Part shown: positions 5,405-6,214 of the stretch, in pieces
Layout of the letters: each line of letters opens with the position of its first letter
How positions within the stretch are numbered: position 1 is the first letter of the stretch
Assembly: GCA_017620455.1 (NCBI GenBank)
Contig: JAFZQK010000065.1
Span: forward strand, 1-6,214
Length of the DNA stretch: 6,214 nucleotides
DNA from: Clostridia bacterium
GTDB lineage: Bacteria > Bacillota_A > Clostridia > Christensenellales > Aristaeellaceae
Direction of reading: 5' to 3'
Made by a program: the position numbers and the translations under genes
Notes under the pieces: generated by a model
Told to the model about the DNA's origin: nothing
Seen by the model: the letters and a program-made list of their open reading frames with translations, nothing else
Databases searched by the model: none

Positions 5405-6214
5405 TTACTCGCCGTAGCTCAGCCCCCAGCCGAAATCGTACAGGGGGTTCTCCAGGTCGAAGGAAACGTCGCCGCTCTGGTTGTTGACGCTCGCCATATC
5501 CCGGGGGAACTGAATGGGGGTCTTGCCGGTGGGGTTGTTCAGCCCGAAGAGCGTTTCCGCGATGGCGATGCCGCCCTGCTGGCCGGGATAATAGGCTTCC
5601 AGGATGGCGTTGGTGTTCTCGTCGCACCAGGTGAGGATGTAGGGCCGGCCGCCGGTCACCACCGTGACGATGGGCGTTTCGGGAGCGGCGGCCTTCACGG
5701 CCTCCAGGATCTCCTGCTGCACGGGAGTGATCTCCAGCGTGGCGTAGCCCCACGGCGGATCGTGCTGATAGCTGGGCTCGCCCACGGAGGCGATGACGAT
5801 GTCCGCGTCCTTGGCAAGCTCGGTGATGCGCTCGATGTCCTCGGCTTCATAGATCACGGTGGCGTTTTCACCGGCGTATTCGGCGATGGCCGCCGCGATG
5901 GTCAGCCCCTCCTGAGAGGAGGACCAGCCGCCCACCAGCGAGTCCATGTCCCCGGCGCGGGGGCCCACCACCAGGATGGTCTTTTCTTCGTTCTGCTTCA
6001 GGGGCAGGATGCCGTCGTTCTTGAGCAGGGTCATGGATTTCCGGGCGGCTTCCAGGTTCAGCGCAACGTGCTCCGCGTTGCCCACGAAGGACACGGCGTA
6101 GTCCACGTCGCAGTAGGGATTTTCAAACACGCCCAGCTGGAATTTGGCCAGCACGATGCGCTTGGCGGCGGCGGTGATGATGGCTTCGTCGATCTTGCCT
6201 TCCTCCGTCAGCTC
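5405..6214 (-). CDS. Glycoside hydrolase family 3 enzyme (GH3-A), C-terminal part
   Basis: The frame is open to the right window edge, so the N-terminal barrel, including the nucleophile, is missing. The 269 visible residues begin at the end of the barrel (ELTEEGKIDEAIITAAAKRI, then AKFQLGVFENPY) and continue through the whole GH3 C-terminal domain. Motifs seen are MTLLKNDGILPL (61-72 of the visible part), VGPRAGDMDSLVGGWS, GEPSYQHDPPWG (145-156), TGGRPYIL (188-195), YYPGQQGG, AETLFGLNNPTGKTPIQFPR and a closing ENPLYDFGWGLSYGE. The KNDGILPL motif is intact, unlike in GH3-B. The HDPPWG segment (H151, D152) matches HDPAWG in GH3-B, so the two enzymes are paralogues of one subfamily. The apparent GTG start at 6154 is internal, because the reading frame upstream encodes conserved GH3 sequence. 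No fibronectin-like domain follows. Whether it is secreted cannot be seen. Confidence 0.95.
   Translation of the reverse strand, partial: ELTEEGKIDEAIITAAAKRIVLAKFQLGVFENPYCDVDYAVSFVGNAEHVALNLEAARKSMTLLKNDGILPLKQNEEKTILVVGPRAGDMDSLVGGWSSSQEGLTIAAAIAEYAGENATVIYEAEDIERITELAKDADIVIASVGEPSYQHDPPWGYATLEITPVQQEILEAVKAAAPETPIVTVVTGGRPYILTWCDENTNAILEAYYPGQQGGIAIAETLFGLNNPTGKTPIQFPRDMASVNNQSGDVSFDLENPLYDFGWGLSYGE

Noticed and set aside
6152..6154. GTG at 6154 as the start of GH3-A
   Set aside because: The frame continues upstream to the window edge and encodes typical GH3 sequence (GKIDEAIITAAAKRI), so this valine is internal.

Overview
The window reads as one operon-like block on the minus strand. 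It is GC-rich and all genes run from high to low coordinates. Clear Shine-Dalgarno sequences (AGAGGTGG, GAGAGGGA, GGGAGG), a Gram-positive-style Sec signal peptide ending A-L-A, and a carbohydrate ABC importer beside family 3 glycoside hydrolases all suggest a high-GC member of the Clostridia (Bacillota), probably gut-associated. That assignment is inference from style and gene content; no phylogenetic marker is present.

Layout in transcription order: (1) the C-terminal 269 residues of a family 3 glycoside hydrolase (GH3-A, 6214-5405, cut by the window edge); (2) a 75-base gap holding a 14-pair imperfect hairpin; (3) a MalF-type permease with an unusual N-terminal half (3482-5329); (4) a MalG-type permease one base further on (2578-3480); (5) a 72-base gap; (6) a secreted 650-residue GH3 enzyme (GH3-B, 553-2505); (7) five bases further, a MalK/MsmX-type ABC ATPase cut by the left edge (547-1).

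The likely job is take-up and hydrolysis of a beta-linked oligosaccharide or glycoside. GH3-B acts outside the membrane, the two permeases form the channel, and the ATPase drives it. GH3-A is a paralogue of GH3-B whose location cannot be judged without its N-terminus. No solute-binding protein lies inside the window.

The most unusual element is the MalF-type permease. About 230 extracytoplasmic residues sit between its second and third membrane segments, and they contain two tandem beta-rich repeats that align without gaps at an offset of exactly 102 residues. Further points are a shared H-D-P-x-W-G segment where I expect the GH3 acid/base glutamate, and a calcium-loop motif and a long Asp/Glu run in GH3-B. 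I saw no RNA genes, insertion sequences, CRISPR arrays or convincing promoters.
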